From the NCBI GenBank assembly GCA_003427395.1, contig BFEA01000007.1, positions 909,243 to 951,098 of the forward strand: a stretch of DNA of 41,856 bases. Direction: 5' to 3'. The DNA is from Chara braunii (taxonomy: Eukaryota; Streptophyta; Charophyceae; Charales; Characeae). Both the position numbers and the translations under genes were made by a program. This document shows positions 30,346 to 40,469 of this stretch, in pieces (the stretch's first letter is position 1; each line of letters starts with the position of its first letter). Below the pieces are notes generated by a model that searched no databases, was not told where the DNA came from, and saw only the letters and a list, made by a program, of their open reading frames with translations.

Positions 30346-33300
30346 GGGCTTTTACAACATCTGGTCCCTCCCTGGCCTGCGTGACAGCGACTTTAAGAAA
30401 AAGGTGGATCCTTTTCTATGCCAACACTACCCAGCAGGAATCCTAACAACCCTCCCTCAATTTGATGGACTGATAAGGGTCGCCACCACGGACTTGTATG
30501 TCCTCTTCGAGGAGGACAAGGATTCCAATTTAAAATGGTTCTGCCATGGAGCACTGATGGAGCTACCCCTCCAGCAAGTAAAAGCCAACCCCTTTTGGTC
30601 AGAAGAGGACCTCCTTACATGTCTATCAAGGGTCCTACGATACGGACTGCTGTGTACAACAGACTGGTCCGCCAAGCCATGGTCACGCGTCTAGACAGGG
30701 AGATGAAAGCAGCCAGCATGGACGAAATAGATACTTTGTACTGTAAGAATCCACAGTGGAAGCACTGCCTCCGAAACGCGGACCTCGACCTTAGGACCTT
30801 GAACGTGAACGGAGTGGCCTCCTTCAATCCCTCGAAAAGGCAAGCGATATGGGATCAGCTGAAAAAAATGGGAGGCAGGACATGGCCCGACGTCATCTGC
30901 ATTCAGGAAACTCACTTAATGGACAAACCAGAACATCATCGGACACATAATTCAATTTGGCCCCATCAGGCCTTCAAAGCGCATTCAAAGACACCAGGCT
31001 CAGCAGGGGTAGCTATCTGGATTCCGCCTGGGTCACGATTAGAGGTGGTAAATTGGGTTGTGGATGAGGAACAGGGGAGGTGGGTATCAATTCTCGGCAT
31101 ATTAGAAATAGAGCTAATCAACATCTTGTGCATCTACGCCCCTAATACTCCTACAGAGAGGGCGTCCTTTTTTACCCACCTCCAGACCCTGGCTCCTCAA
31201 GGAGTCCCACTGATCATCGTCGGAGATTTTAACACAGCACCGGACTGAGAGAAGGATAGATGGGGATCTCGTGACCCCTGCCCACATTATGTAGAAGAAG
31301 ATGAGCGAATAATGGCAGACCTTTGCGAGTCCCTGAGCCTGGTGGACGCTTTTAGACTCTTACACCCGACCGCAAAGACCTACACTTGCTACCGCACCAA
31401 CGACCAATTCAGACACTCAAAATCACGCATCGACCTGATCCTGCTCTCGCAGGAAATTCCGAATGCCCTTCAACTTTCCACTATTCTCCCACAAAGCCCC
31501 CACCCCGGCCTAGACCACTGTACATGTGGGGCCATTTTCTCCTTCTGTAAGGGACCAGATCAAGGTCCCGGATACTACAAGCTCAATACCTCTCTTCTTA
31601 AAGAAGAATCATTCCTCACATACGTTCGCAACGTCTGGAACTTTTGAAAAGACCAGAAAAACTCCTTCGACTCAGAAGTGCGTTGGTTCACCAACGGGCT
31701 CTTTTTCCCAAGGACTATTCAAAATTATTGGCAAGCAGACGACATGTACAAGAAATGGATGTTCACAAAAGGTTTCACAACCTGGTTAACCAGGACAACT
31801 CAAATGATCACATCCCGGAGATTCAAAGCTTGCAGGACCAGTTATTTTTATTAGCGCAGCATCGATGGCAGGGAATTAGAATTCGAGGTAAATTAGCGAA
31901 GTGGTCTATTGAAGGGACCATGGACTCTCATTTCTTCAGTCTAGCCTCTTTAAGATCACACTGTACCACTATCGAAGCCCTGTTGGATCCTGTTTCCGAT
32001 GACTTAGCCACCACCACATCACATTGTGTAAAGATCGCCAGAACCTTTTACAAATACCTCTTTTCCTCTCATATTCCCCCGCAAAATGAGGATGACCGCT
32101 TAAGAGCACTGGAGGACTTTCTACGCCCGATGGAGGGTCTCCTCGATACAAAAAGACCATCTGGACCGCCGGATCTCCAAAGAGGAAATCTGGACGGCAC
32201 TTATGCAAATGGAGGAAGAGAAAAACCCAAGCCTAGACGGTTTTCCCAAGGAATTTTAGGGGACCATGTGGCCCTTCTTGAGCGAAGACCTAATGCGTTT
32301 CTATAGGGAGTGTGGGACTCGGGCGAGTTGGGGAAACTAGTAGGAAAAGGGGTACTTTCCCTGCTCAACAAAAAATGAGATAAAATGAACATCAGGAACT
32401 ACCGACCCATTACACTTTTGACGGTTGTATACAAAATGCTATCAAAGGCCCTGGCCAACCGAATGATAGAAGTAATGGAGGACATCATCCACCCGGCACA
32501 GATCGGTTTTATGCGTCACCGGAACATTCAAGAAAACATATTTTTGGTCAATGAGGTGATCAGCCTGGCACACCAATCCAAAAGTAATGCCGCTCTCATC
32601 TTCATTGACTTTGAAAAAGCCTATGATCACGTAGATTGGTTATTCTTAGACAGATGCCTGGATCGTCTGAATTTTGGGATCAATTTTCGACGGTGGGTGC
32701 GCATTTTGCACCAGAACGCCACCACGAGTGTTCAGATCAACGGGTCGCTCGCCCCATTGATAAGGCTTCAACGTTCAGTAAGACAAGGGGATCCCATTGC
32801 CCCCTTCTTATTCATTATCATTATGGAAGCGCTAGCAGCCAACCTCCGTCAGAGCAAGGACCTAAAAATAATTTAGATCTTCGACATCCCTGAGGAAGCA
32901 GTTCCGATCTGCTCGCTGTTCGCGGATGATCTCACAATTTTGGCTGACGCCACACATCAGAATATGGAGGAGATTCATAGACTAATGAACCTTTTTTGTA
33001 CCCTCTCTGATATGGTCGTCAAGTGGGGACAGAAAACACTAGGATGGTGGCTCCATCGTCAAGGGGGCCGCCCGCCGGAAGGACACCACGTCTCCTGGGC
33101 AGCCCCGGACTCCCCCATCCGGATCTTGGGAGTCAAGTTGACAGTACTAGGCAAACCCCCAGAGAACGATGGATGGTTATCAAGTCTTGTATTTGCTAAA
33201 CTCTCTCAATTGAACCACGAACACACATCCCTCTTCTTTCGTGCTTTTATAATTAATAATGTAGTTTTAACCACCCTTTGGTATAAATCGGTTCTTTGGC

Positions 33301-35323
33301 CTCTGAGCCCAGATGCCCTAAGAACCCTGAAGAGGAAGGTGGCAACCTACTCATGGAGAGGAGACAGCAAAACCCCCCACGCTATAAGTAGAGTGGCGTG
33401 GGACTCAGTCATGCAACCCAAAGCGAAGGGAGGCCTTGGTATTCTGGACCTCCTCAGCCAATCCCAAGCCCTCAGTCTACAATGGGTGTTACGTCTGATC
33501 TTCGACAACCCTTCAGTGTGGAGGCCGCTCGCACTATAACAAATTGCCCATCTTGCCCCCGAGGCCCCAAGGCCGTCCACCCCCTCCAGTGGTTAGACGA
33601 CCGCTATTGGAAGATTCCGCGGTGTCCCCGGGGAATGGTAGGGAGGAGAGACGATTTCTGGCCCCGTTTGCTAAAAATATGGAGGAAGCTTCTCCCCCTT
33701 AATCGCCCACCTCCAGACAGGTGGGAAAAGGTGGCAAGACAACCCCTCTTTGGAAACCGTTGGATCACCAACGAACAGAGCCATATTTTTTGCAGCTCCG
33801 ACTCCCCATGGAAAGGATGGGTGAAGAATGGCGTGACAAAAGTTGGCGACTTCTGGGACAAGGAAAGGAAGGACTGGAAGAGCCCGGAGAGGATGAGGGT
33901 GGAACTAAGGTACTGCCACAATGTTGAGATAGCACTTGAGGAAATAACGGAGGCCCTCCCGGTAGGGTGGTGGCCCATCCTACGCAAAGGACGGGTGCTG
34001 AAGGAGGGGGACTGGGTGGCCAAGGAAGGGAAGGGAAATAAGGTCGGCCTGGTCCACATGACCCGATCGAAGGAGACGCTGATTGAATGGTTCAGTGTAG
34101 AAAGGAATGGTAGACTGGCAGGAAGCCGTGATCCCTTCCAATGGGTTTAGAAGGACGAATTACACAGAATTCGGGTGCTAGAGGATGGTGAGAACATGCG
34201 GGCTTTCTTTCCTGAAATAGCCATAGAGGCCCTCCCCATTGATCCTTTGGAATGAGTCTCGAACTCTGATCCACGGAACAGACTAAGGCAGCCCAAATTT
34301 AAAACCTTGTCCGGACTCACAGTCAAAGCAGCATATTGCATGCTCAGAGTTAAACGCTGCCTTAAAGACACAGTGGTCGATCGATGGCAAAGGCACCTCA
34401 ACATAGAACGTCATCTTCATGCTCAGAGTTAAANATAGAACGTCATCTTCATGCTCAGAGTTAAACGCTGCCTTAAAGACACAGTGGTCGATCGATGGCA
34501 AAGGCACCTCAACATAGAACGTCATCTTCTTACACCCATACAATGATTCGGTGACACTAAGTGTAAACCAGCGAAAATCACATCACTACAGTGGCAGATC
34601 CTGCATCGGTGCCTTCCCACCAACAATTGGTTGATTGATCACTCACAGCTAGAACAACAAGGTCGAGCGCTCCCTTGGTGCGATCGATGCCAACAGGGTT
34701 TCCAGGCTAGAAAGAGAGCAGAAACAATCGAGTACATATTTCTACAATGCCCCGCCGCCGTTCTTACCTGGAGGTGGTGGGATAGGGTGTGGCACGAGAT
34801 GGTCCCCGGGCACCCATGGCCGTGGGATTGGCGTGCCATCTTATTGGGACATTACCCACCCTTCCAAGACGACACCTTTGTGTTGAACATGTTTCACCTG
34901 GCCCGAACGATTATGTGGGTCCTGTGGTGGCAACGATGCGTCTTGACTTTAGACCACGTTCGGGTAGAGGGTGAAGAAAGGCTGGAACAACTCAAAGAAC
35001 ACTTCCAACTGGAACTCTCTCATAGATGGAAAAGATTGAAGCAAACACTTGACAACCTCCATAGAGTCACTGACATCCGAGAACGGCTCCGTCAATTCTC
35101 TAGGGAGTGGCTGGGTGGGGACCGGGAGGGCTGGGTAGAGGAAATACGCTGGTCAGGGTTTTGGGATGGAGGGGGGGGCGACCTCCGAGAGCAAGTGCCT
35201 AGGGACTACCAACTGAAATTTAAAGACTGGCTGACTGTAGACCCCAGTTTCCCCATGCGTCCTGCAGAAGAGTTTCCAGACCTGTTCCCTCCCCACCCAC
35301 ATGCCTTGGAAATATGGCTATAG
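30340..35323 (+). pseudogene. LINE copy B ORF2: AP endonuclease, reverse transcriptase, zf-RVT
   Basis: Endonuclease signatures in order: LRTLNVNGVA (about 30,790), VICIQETHLMD (30,890), ILCIYAPNTP (31,125), VGDFNTAPD (31,219), SRIDLILL (31,422) and GLDHCTCG (31,508). The linker contains HRWQGIRIRGKLAKW. RT signatures: SKEEIWTALMQMEEEKNPSL (about 32,180), NYRPITLLTVVYKM (32,397), GFMRHRN, FIDFEKAYDHVDW (32,602), RQGDPIAPFLF (32,782) and FADD at 32,919-32,930, both Asp intact. Thumb: FIINNVVLTTLWYKSVLWPL and KGGLGILDLL (to 33,537). Zinc finger: WCDRC...ETIEYIFLQCP, with His replaced by Tyr compared with copy A. The C-terminus ends DYQLKFKDWL, EEFPDLFPPHPHA. Breaks include TGA 31,246, TGA 31,645, frameshift near 32,150, TAG 32,874, TAA 33,537, TAG 34,148 and an N at 34,434. 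The enzyme would nick the target and copy LINE RNA. Confidence 0.88.
34340..34529. repeat. Duplicated 79-bp segment around a single N (probable misjoin)
   Basis: The segment 34,340-34,418 (starting ATGCTCAGAGTTAAACGCTG) is repeated exactly at 34,451-34,529. Between them lie the first 15 bases of the unit, one N (34,434) and the last 16 bases of the unit. In LINE copy A the region is single. The simplest reading is overlapping contig ends joined with a token N; a true tandem expansion is the alternative. The 111-bp offset between the copies is a multiple of 3, but the unsized N makes the frame uncertain. Confidence 0.9.
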
Positions 35324-36045
35324 CTGACCAACAAGTCCCCAACGTTATGATGCAGCCAAGGTCCCGTTCTCCTTTTCCTCTTCCTTTTACTGTCTCTCTC
35401 CCTTTTCTTGCATCCCTGTCTAGGTAGTAGCCTGACTCGCAGTCTCTCTGTTTGCCTTTTTGGTGATCCCCACCTGGTCTAGTCATTTTATGTCCGTTTT
35501 TTCTCATCTTTTTCCTTCTGTTCTCTTCCGCTCTGGTTAGTCTGTTAGTCTGTGTTTCAGCTTGACTAGGTGGCAGTCTGTTTTTTTTCAGTGTGGCCCA
35601 GCCTATTTCAGTTTCAGTAATTTTTCATTCTGTTTTTTTCAGTGTGGCCCGGCCTATTTCAGTTTCAGTAATTTTTCGTTTAAGTCAGAGACTTTCCTTT
35701 TCTACTACATTCGAATGGGCATCCCTCTGCAAGCTCCAATACTCTGTTCAGATGCAGTGTGGGTGTGTGGCAGCAAGGGGGTCGGTTAGAGAAGAGGATC
35801 GAGGGGCGGTCTCTTTTGGGAGATGGTGCAGGGAAGACGATGGAGTCCCCACTGGTGCCCCCCAGTGGCTCCTCCCAGATCCCTGACTAGGTACAGGGTT
35901 GGAGAGGGTGATGGCGACCATCTTGCTTCCACTTTCACACCTGCTCAGTCAATCCGCTGGTCTCCTGAGCAATCAATGCTGGCAGGTTCCCTCCAGACAT
36001 CATTCAATTTTCCTTCTTTACCATGCCGAATCTACTATGTAAGGG
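35324..36045 (+). other. LINE copy B 3' UTR with a 51-bp tandem duplication
   Basis: After the ORF2 stop the sequence is T/C-rich. A unit holding CAGTGTGGCCCRGCCTATTT and CAGTTTCAGTAATTTTTC occurs twice with a 51-bp period (about 35,577-35,627 and 35,628-35,678). The UTR is not alignable by eye to that of copy A except in the terminal tail module. Confidence 0.7.
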
Positions 36046-36185
36046 ACGCTGGACCCGTTTTCCAGCAGGTGACGCTCCCCACCAATAGATGGAACCTCCC
36101 CCCGGGTGCTAGCGATGTCTGTTCTAACAGCACCGCTGGCACTGTAGGGTTTAAAAAAAAAAAAAAAAAAGCACTGGAGGGTTAA
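36041..36185 (+). repeat. LINE copy B 3' tail module
   Basis: Tail hairpin I is GCTGGA-CCCGTTT-TCCAGC at 36,048-36,066. Hairpin II pairs GTGCTAGCGATG with CACCGCTGGCAC (one mismatch, one wobble); compared with copy A, a T-A pair has become C-G. A18 follows at 36,153-36,170, then a second shortened end GCACTGGAGGGTT and A17. Confidence 0.85.
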
Positions 36186-36199
36186 AAAAAAAAAAAAAA

Positions 36200-36406
36200 G
36201 ACTGCTAGAGTAGGCAATTTTTAGGCAGCTCACACATCCGTACAGACACCACAGACATCAAAGGTGTTTTATCTCATCTTGTACTCATGCATTCATGTAT
36301 ACATGTATCCAAGGGACGCTGGACCCGTTTTCCAGCAGGTGATGCTGCCCACCAATAGATGGAGCTTTTTTTGTGTAAAAAAAAAAAGAAAGAAAAGACT
36401 GCTAGA
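36200..36406 (+). mobile_element. Short retrocopy with tail hairpin and 10-bp TSD
   Basis: GACTGCTAGA at 36,200-36,209 and 36,397-36,406 bracket a 187-bp insertion. It carries the tail module (hairpin I GCTGGA-CCCGTTT-TCCAGC, 36,318-36,336; then CACCAATAGATGGAGC) and ends in an A-rich tail (36,377-36,396). It inserted at the A-tail of LINE copy B, a known habit of A-tailed retroelements. It is either an extremely 5'-truncated LINE or a SINE with the same tail. Confidence 0.88.
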
Positions 36407-37730
36407 CTGGGCCTGCACACAGGACTGGCACAGGCCCGATTCTGAAAGCCAAACAGTCGGGCCGGTGCTAAAATTAGTGTGGGACCCCATAGGGTCTTAA
36501 GCCTTTGCTCCCGTGGCCGTTTCGGGCCGTCCCTTCTTCAATCTGGTCATATGACCACGTTGGTTCAGTCCTAAACAGCCATCCTCACTTTTCTTCTTCG
36601 TCTAATATCCGTTTCCAATGCTGCTTTAACCCATCCCTACTAACTTAACTCTTTTGGTTACGACGGTTCGACCCAAATGTCGTAATTTGGCCTCTTGGAC
36701 CGCAGCATGGCCACGCTAACCATTCCACAGAAATGACCAGGGGTACCGACCGGCGTGTCAATAGCTTTGACACGACCCGGAGGCTGACCGCGATAAGTCG
36801 ACTACTATTGACGTGGTGAGTCGGCCTCCAACAGTATAATGTTGTGTCTTGTGGCCCAGTACAGGTCCGAGGATCGTGTCGCGGTTACCGTACTGCTTTG
36901 GCCCTGCCTGTTTTTGGGCCTACGGGTAGTAACCATACCCTCAGCCTGGCCCCACAAGCCTGGCCCCACTGTACAATACCGGACTACAGGCCCTGCCTGC
37001 CTGCCTGCCTGCCTGCTAGGATCCAGCCCTCCATATTCTTGTACTCTGATTTTTCCGTCTTTGGTTTTGCCGTTGCTTTGTGCATCTCATGCCGTCGCAA
37101 TGCTGTCAAGGTGTGCTGTGTGACGTGCATCCCACCTCGCTCGCCATCACCATCACCATCACCTGCTTGAGTGATCCAGCTCCTGCAGTACCGCTCCACT
37201 GGGCAAAAAATTGAGTGCACGGACTTTGGCGATTTTTCGCACGCAGAGTTCCGAAGACAAAATTCTGAAAACAAACATTCCAGGGGAGGGGCTAAATGCA
37301 AATATGGAATCGGACATGAGGTGGTGAGTTTCCTGGGTGTCAGAATTTCCTACCGAACCGGTGGGAATGAATATTCTGGGAGTGAATATCCAAGGCCTGG
37401 GAGTGAAAAGCATCTCCTAAGATACCCTTAATTGCTGGAGGACAACGCTCGTGATGTCCACTTTTCAGGAATGTGTTGTTCTGTGCTCTGGTACCTTTTC
37501 TCCTCTGAAAGTGTTGTCCTATTTGTTTGCGAAACTTGCCAAAGCTGACAAGCAAGTGCAAGATGCTTTTCAAATAATCTGATCCTTTCTTCCTATTCCG
37601 AATATGTCCCTGGTGTGTGAGAACAACACCTGGTGTGAAGCACGACATCTGAGGGTTGGACACACACGTCATCAGACACGAATTCCCCTCCATTTGTGCA
37701 GATTTCAAACTTCCCTGTAGTCACCATCAG
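36407..37730. other. No gene recognised
   Basis: Domain-free open frames only. A (CCTG)n microsatellite lies at about 36,990-37,017. AAATTAGTGTGGGAC at 36,471-36,485 matches 27,501-27,515. Confidence 0.4.
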
Positions 37731-37946
37731 AACACTTTCCTCTTCTTCAGAGAAAAGAAATGAGGTATCAAAGGGACGCTGGGCCCGGTTTCCAGCAGGT
37801 GATGCTCCCCACCAATAGATGGAGCAGCCCGTCAGGCAAAGCCTCGATTACGGTGGTGCTCTTACCACCACCGGGATAGAGGCCTTGCACAAGGGCTTTT
37901 TCTTTATTAAAAAAAAAAAACAAAAAAAAAAACACTTTCCTCTTCT
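37731..37946 (+). mobile_element. Short retrocopy with tail hairpin and 16-bp TSD
   Basis: AACACTTTCCTCTTCT at 37,731-37,746 is repeated exactly at 37,931-37,946. Between them lies a 184-bp insertion with hairpin I GCTGGG-CCCGGTT-TCCAGC (37,778-37,796), CCCCACCAATAGATGGAGC, a downstream hairpin GGTGGT-N6-ACCACC (about 37,850-37,872) and an A-rich tail (37,907-37,930). The first AAC of the right duplication could belong to the tail. This is the cleanest retrotransposition footprint in the window besides the U6 copy. Confidence 0.93.
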
Positions 37947-37954
37947 CTTTTTTG

Positions 37955-38025
37955 TTTTAAATAACGTTGACTGTAAGGGGCCCAGATGTTACAACTGAAA
38001 TTGCAGGTTTGATTCCAGCAACCGG
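37955..38025 (+). ncRNA. Possible tRNA-like sequence (B box only)
   Basis: GGTTTGATTCC at 38,006-38,016 fits the Pol III B box with flanking GCA/AGCAACC. The A box is at best weak (TGACTGTAAGGGG near 37,968). No cloverleaf is evident. It could be a decayed SINE head. Confidence 0.25.
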
Positions 38026-38214
38026 TCACACCCACCTACGTGGCGAAGGGAGTTGCTGTTTGCATGTCTCAGGAGCAGTTCGCACCCACCCCAAGTTCGG
38101 TTGTCTGGTCAATTGTTGGGCCCCAATGGCAGCAATGTTGTTGAACCTCAACTGGATGCATGCATGCTAGCTACCGCTGGTGCAGGGGAGCGTATCCAAG
38201 GTCTGCAACCACTT

Positions 38215-38423
38215 CTTAAACCACCAGTACTTGGCCCAGCTATCGCAGCCGAGCCTGGAAGTGCCCTGCGCGCCGTTTCCCACCGAAGCGCCAATTCGAT
38301 TTTGGTTTTCGGAAAGGCTGGCGGCGCCAGCCTTCCAGGTCCGGTTGCCCGAAGCGCGAACTTCGCGTAGCGTTAACGCGAAGGCCCGCGGCCGATATAT
38401 GGGCCAAGTACTGGTGGTTTAAG
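38215..38423. mobile_element. MITE 1 with perfect 24-bp terminal inverted repeats, TTAA target
   Basis: CTTAAACCACCAGTACTTGG plus CCCA at 38,215-38,238 is the exact reverse complement of 38,400-38,423. The outermost TTAA on each side suggests a TTAA target-site duplication, as used by piggyBac-type transposases; the inner ends then read ACCACCAGTACTTGGCCCA. The 160-bp interior is GC-rich with further short inverted words (GCGAACTTCGC) and no coding capacity. It depends on a transposase encoded elsewhere. Confidence 0.9.
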
Positions 38424-39126
38424 GCAGAGCCAGTGGTCGAGTGTCTAGGAAAAGACTAGTCTGCTCCTTGGAAAACGTGGCCAGACACCCTTATGAACAA
38501 TAAGTTTCAATAACCCTTCTCTGATGGCTTGGGAATTCATACACCCTGAGACGAAACAGTTGACACCTGTCCTACTCACTGTTTCCTGTGCATATCTGGG
38601 TGGGTGACAGTCGAGTTTGATTTTCGTCAGAAGGTACACACTACTGAAGGGCCGTGCTTGGTGCCGACCTTGGGGTATCTGGCACTGTGGGAGTGGCTGG
38701 TGCCCACTTGCCACTGGGGTTGAGGTGGATTTATGGGCCTAACTCCACGACAGGACACTCTATATGCATTTGGTCGCTTTCTAGAGCAGGTGCCCAACGT
38801 TTTGAATGATGGGGTCCAGGAACCGTCCAAATGCATGTAGAGTGTTGTGTAGTGGAGCCAGGCCCTAATCACTCAGAATATCATCTGTTAGGGACCTCTG
38901 CGGACTGTCAAGGTCTCAGACTTTGAACAAGTCGGCGAAACTCCGGTGAAACAGTCTGTCACTGTCACAGCCCTCCATTTCCAGTCATTTTCCCTCTCTC
39001 TCTGTATGGTTCACCTATTTCATGAAAGCTGAGTCGTATCTTCTATATGTCCCCAATCTGCGTCTGCTTTTGGCATACGTTTTGCCGGCTGGGGTGCAGC
39101 CACAATACATTACATCATTTGCTGAT
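38424..39126. other. No gene recognised
   Basis: Spacer between two MITE copies with short domain-free frames. Confidence 0.4.
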
Positions 39127-39298
39127 TTAAACCACCAGTACTTGGCCCAAAAAAACAAAAACAAAAAAAAACACCAGTACTTGGCCCAGTGTAGAAACGT
39201 TTCTAGTCGGATGAATTTGGGTGCTCCTGTAATGGCCTGTACGGTTCCTAAATCATGGCTTGTATACGGGCACGACCTTAGGAAGTACTGGTGGTTTT
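39127..39298. mobile_element. MITE 2, same family, left end partly duplicated
   Basis: TTAAACCACCAGTACTTGGC at 39,127 starts the left end. After a short A/C-rich patch a second truncated left end, CACCAGTACTTGGCCCAG, appears at 39,172. The right end is AAGTACTGGTGGTTTT at 39,283-39,298, diverged from TTAA. Its interior is unrelated to that of MITE 1 by eye. Confidence 0.8.
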
Positions 39299-39302
39299 GG
39301 TG

Positions 39303-39747
39303 TTGGAAGTAGATGGCGGGATATCTTGCCGGAGTGAGGTAAAGAGGACGGATGGGGGTTTCTGAGACGTTTTCTGAAACTTTGCCTAGGTGAGTGGGAG
39401 AAGAAGGTTGGATATCAAGCGTCCTACTAGTGAGGGGGCCAGCTGGTAATAGGGTACAGCAGCAGCAGAGATGGTGGCTCTGCGGCAGTAAGACTTGCCG
39501 GAGTGAGGTAAAGAGGATGGAAGGGGGTCTGAGTCTTTTCCTGAATTTTGCCTATTTTCGGTAGCTTGTTTGTATCTCTTAATCTAGCTCTTAGCCAAAG
39601 CCGGGTAGTGGGCCCGGTACTGCAAACTTTCAATTTTTTTCAAAATCCTATGTAATTTTCTATATGGGACGCTGGGCCCGGTTCCCAGCACGTGCTGCTC
39701 CCCACGAATAGATTCGAGCTTTGTTCCCATTAAATAAAAAAAAAAGA
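39303..39747 (+). mobile_element. Non-coding A-tailed retroelement, second copy
   Basis: Homologous on the opposite strand to 21,130-21,735. It shares GGAAGTAGATGGCGGGATAT, CTTGCCGGAGTGAGGTAAAG, the CCGGG-TAGTGGG-CCCGG hairpin (39,601-39,617) and tail hairpin I GCTGGG-CCCGGTT-CCCAGC (39,671-39,689). It ends CTCCCCACGAATAGATTCGA and an A-rich tail (39,731-39,745). Relative to the first copy it lacks one of the internal ~175-bp repeat units and has no fold-back, so it shows the undisturbed tail. Confidence 0.85.
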
Positions 39748-39935
39748 TGAATCTTCAGTATGTCTGTCCATTCTCTGTGGGAAGGTGCACTTGTTTCATT
39801 TTTTTTTGTTGTGTGCCGTGTGGTGACGCCCTAAACCAATGGTGGCTACAGTGTCCCAGCAGGTGTGTCACCTGTATACAGGAATAGTACTTGTAGAGTC
39901 CTACCTCAATCAAGTTTTTCCCAGCTTCTTCTAGC

Positions 39936-40190
39936 CAGTGCCGGGGAGATGGTCCCGGACTTTTATCTTCTTTTCTTTCGCCCAAGTAATGCGATACTGG
40001 ACCCGGTTTCGAGCAGACACATTTGTATGTATTTCTAATGGGACGCTGGATCCGGTTTCCAGCAGGTGCAGCTCCACACCAATAGAAAGGAGCCATCTGG
40101 GGGGTCCTACCTGAGGGGCGGCTGGTATCACCTCAGGCAGCACTACCAGCGGATGATTTAAAATTTAAATACATTAAAAAATGATGAACC
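39936..40190 (+). mobile_element. Diverged copy of the tail-module family
   Basis: A CCGGG-GAGATGGT-CCCGG hairpin (39,941-39,958) is followed by a degenerate tail hairpin (ACTGGA-CCCGGTT-TCGAGC, about 39,996-40,014). A good one follows, GCTGGA-TCCGGTT-TCCAGC (40,045-40,063), then CACACCAATAGAAAGGAGCC and a GCTGGT..ACCAGC stem. The A-tail is weak. Possibly two partial copies. Confidence 0.6.
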
Positions 40191-40397
40191 TTCTTGAGAA
40201 AAGAAGGGGAATAGAAATGATTATGATCAGATCTTTACTTGCCGCAGTCATTGGCCCCCAGAAAAAGGGACGGGGGGAAGATAATCATGACAGGGGGCAA
40301 GATGAGAGGTCATCATTTCATTCTGGGCTGGCTTCAGGTTAGCAAGAGGCCAGGATTTGCTGATGTAGTTCATAGCATTTTCATAGATTATCATAGA

Positions 40398-40440
40398 TCA
40401 TCATCATCATCATTGTCATCATCATCATCATCATCATATT
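40398..40440. repeat. (ATC)n microsatellite
   Basis: ATCATCATC repeated with one interruption (TTGTC). Confidence 0.95.
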
Positions 40441-40469
40441 TATTATCAGTAGTATTACCATCAAAATCT

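Larger units (their letters stand above)
27850..36170 (+). mobile_element. LINE copy B, near full-length L1-like non-LTR retrotransposon
   Basis: Order of parts: ORF1 (27,853 to about 29,343, perhaps 29,817), ORF2 with AP endonuclease (about 30,760-31,530), RT (about 32,190-33,540), zf-RVT finger (about 34,674-34,760), C-terminus to 35,323, a 3' UTR and a tail module ending in A18 (36,153-36,170). This is plant L1-type architecture; no RNase H domain is seen. Key catalytic motifs survive although the frames are broken many times, so the copy is dead but not ancient. The last 30 bp are duplicated in short form: GCACTGTAGGGTTT-An is followed by GCACTGGAGGGTT-An. No target-site duplication could be fixed. 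Confidence 0.88.

Noticed and set aside
36665-36690. GGTTCGACCC as a Pol III B box
   Set aside because: No A box or tRNA-like fold upstream.
36839-37170. Plus-strand frames near 36,839-37,170
   Set aside because: Low-complexity, include a CCTG microsatellite, and show no domain.
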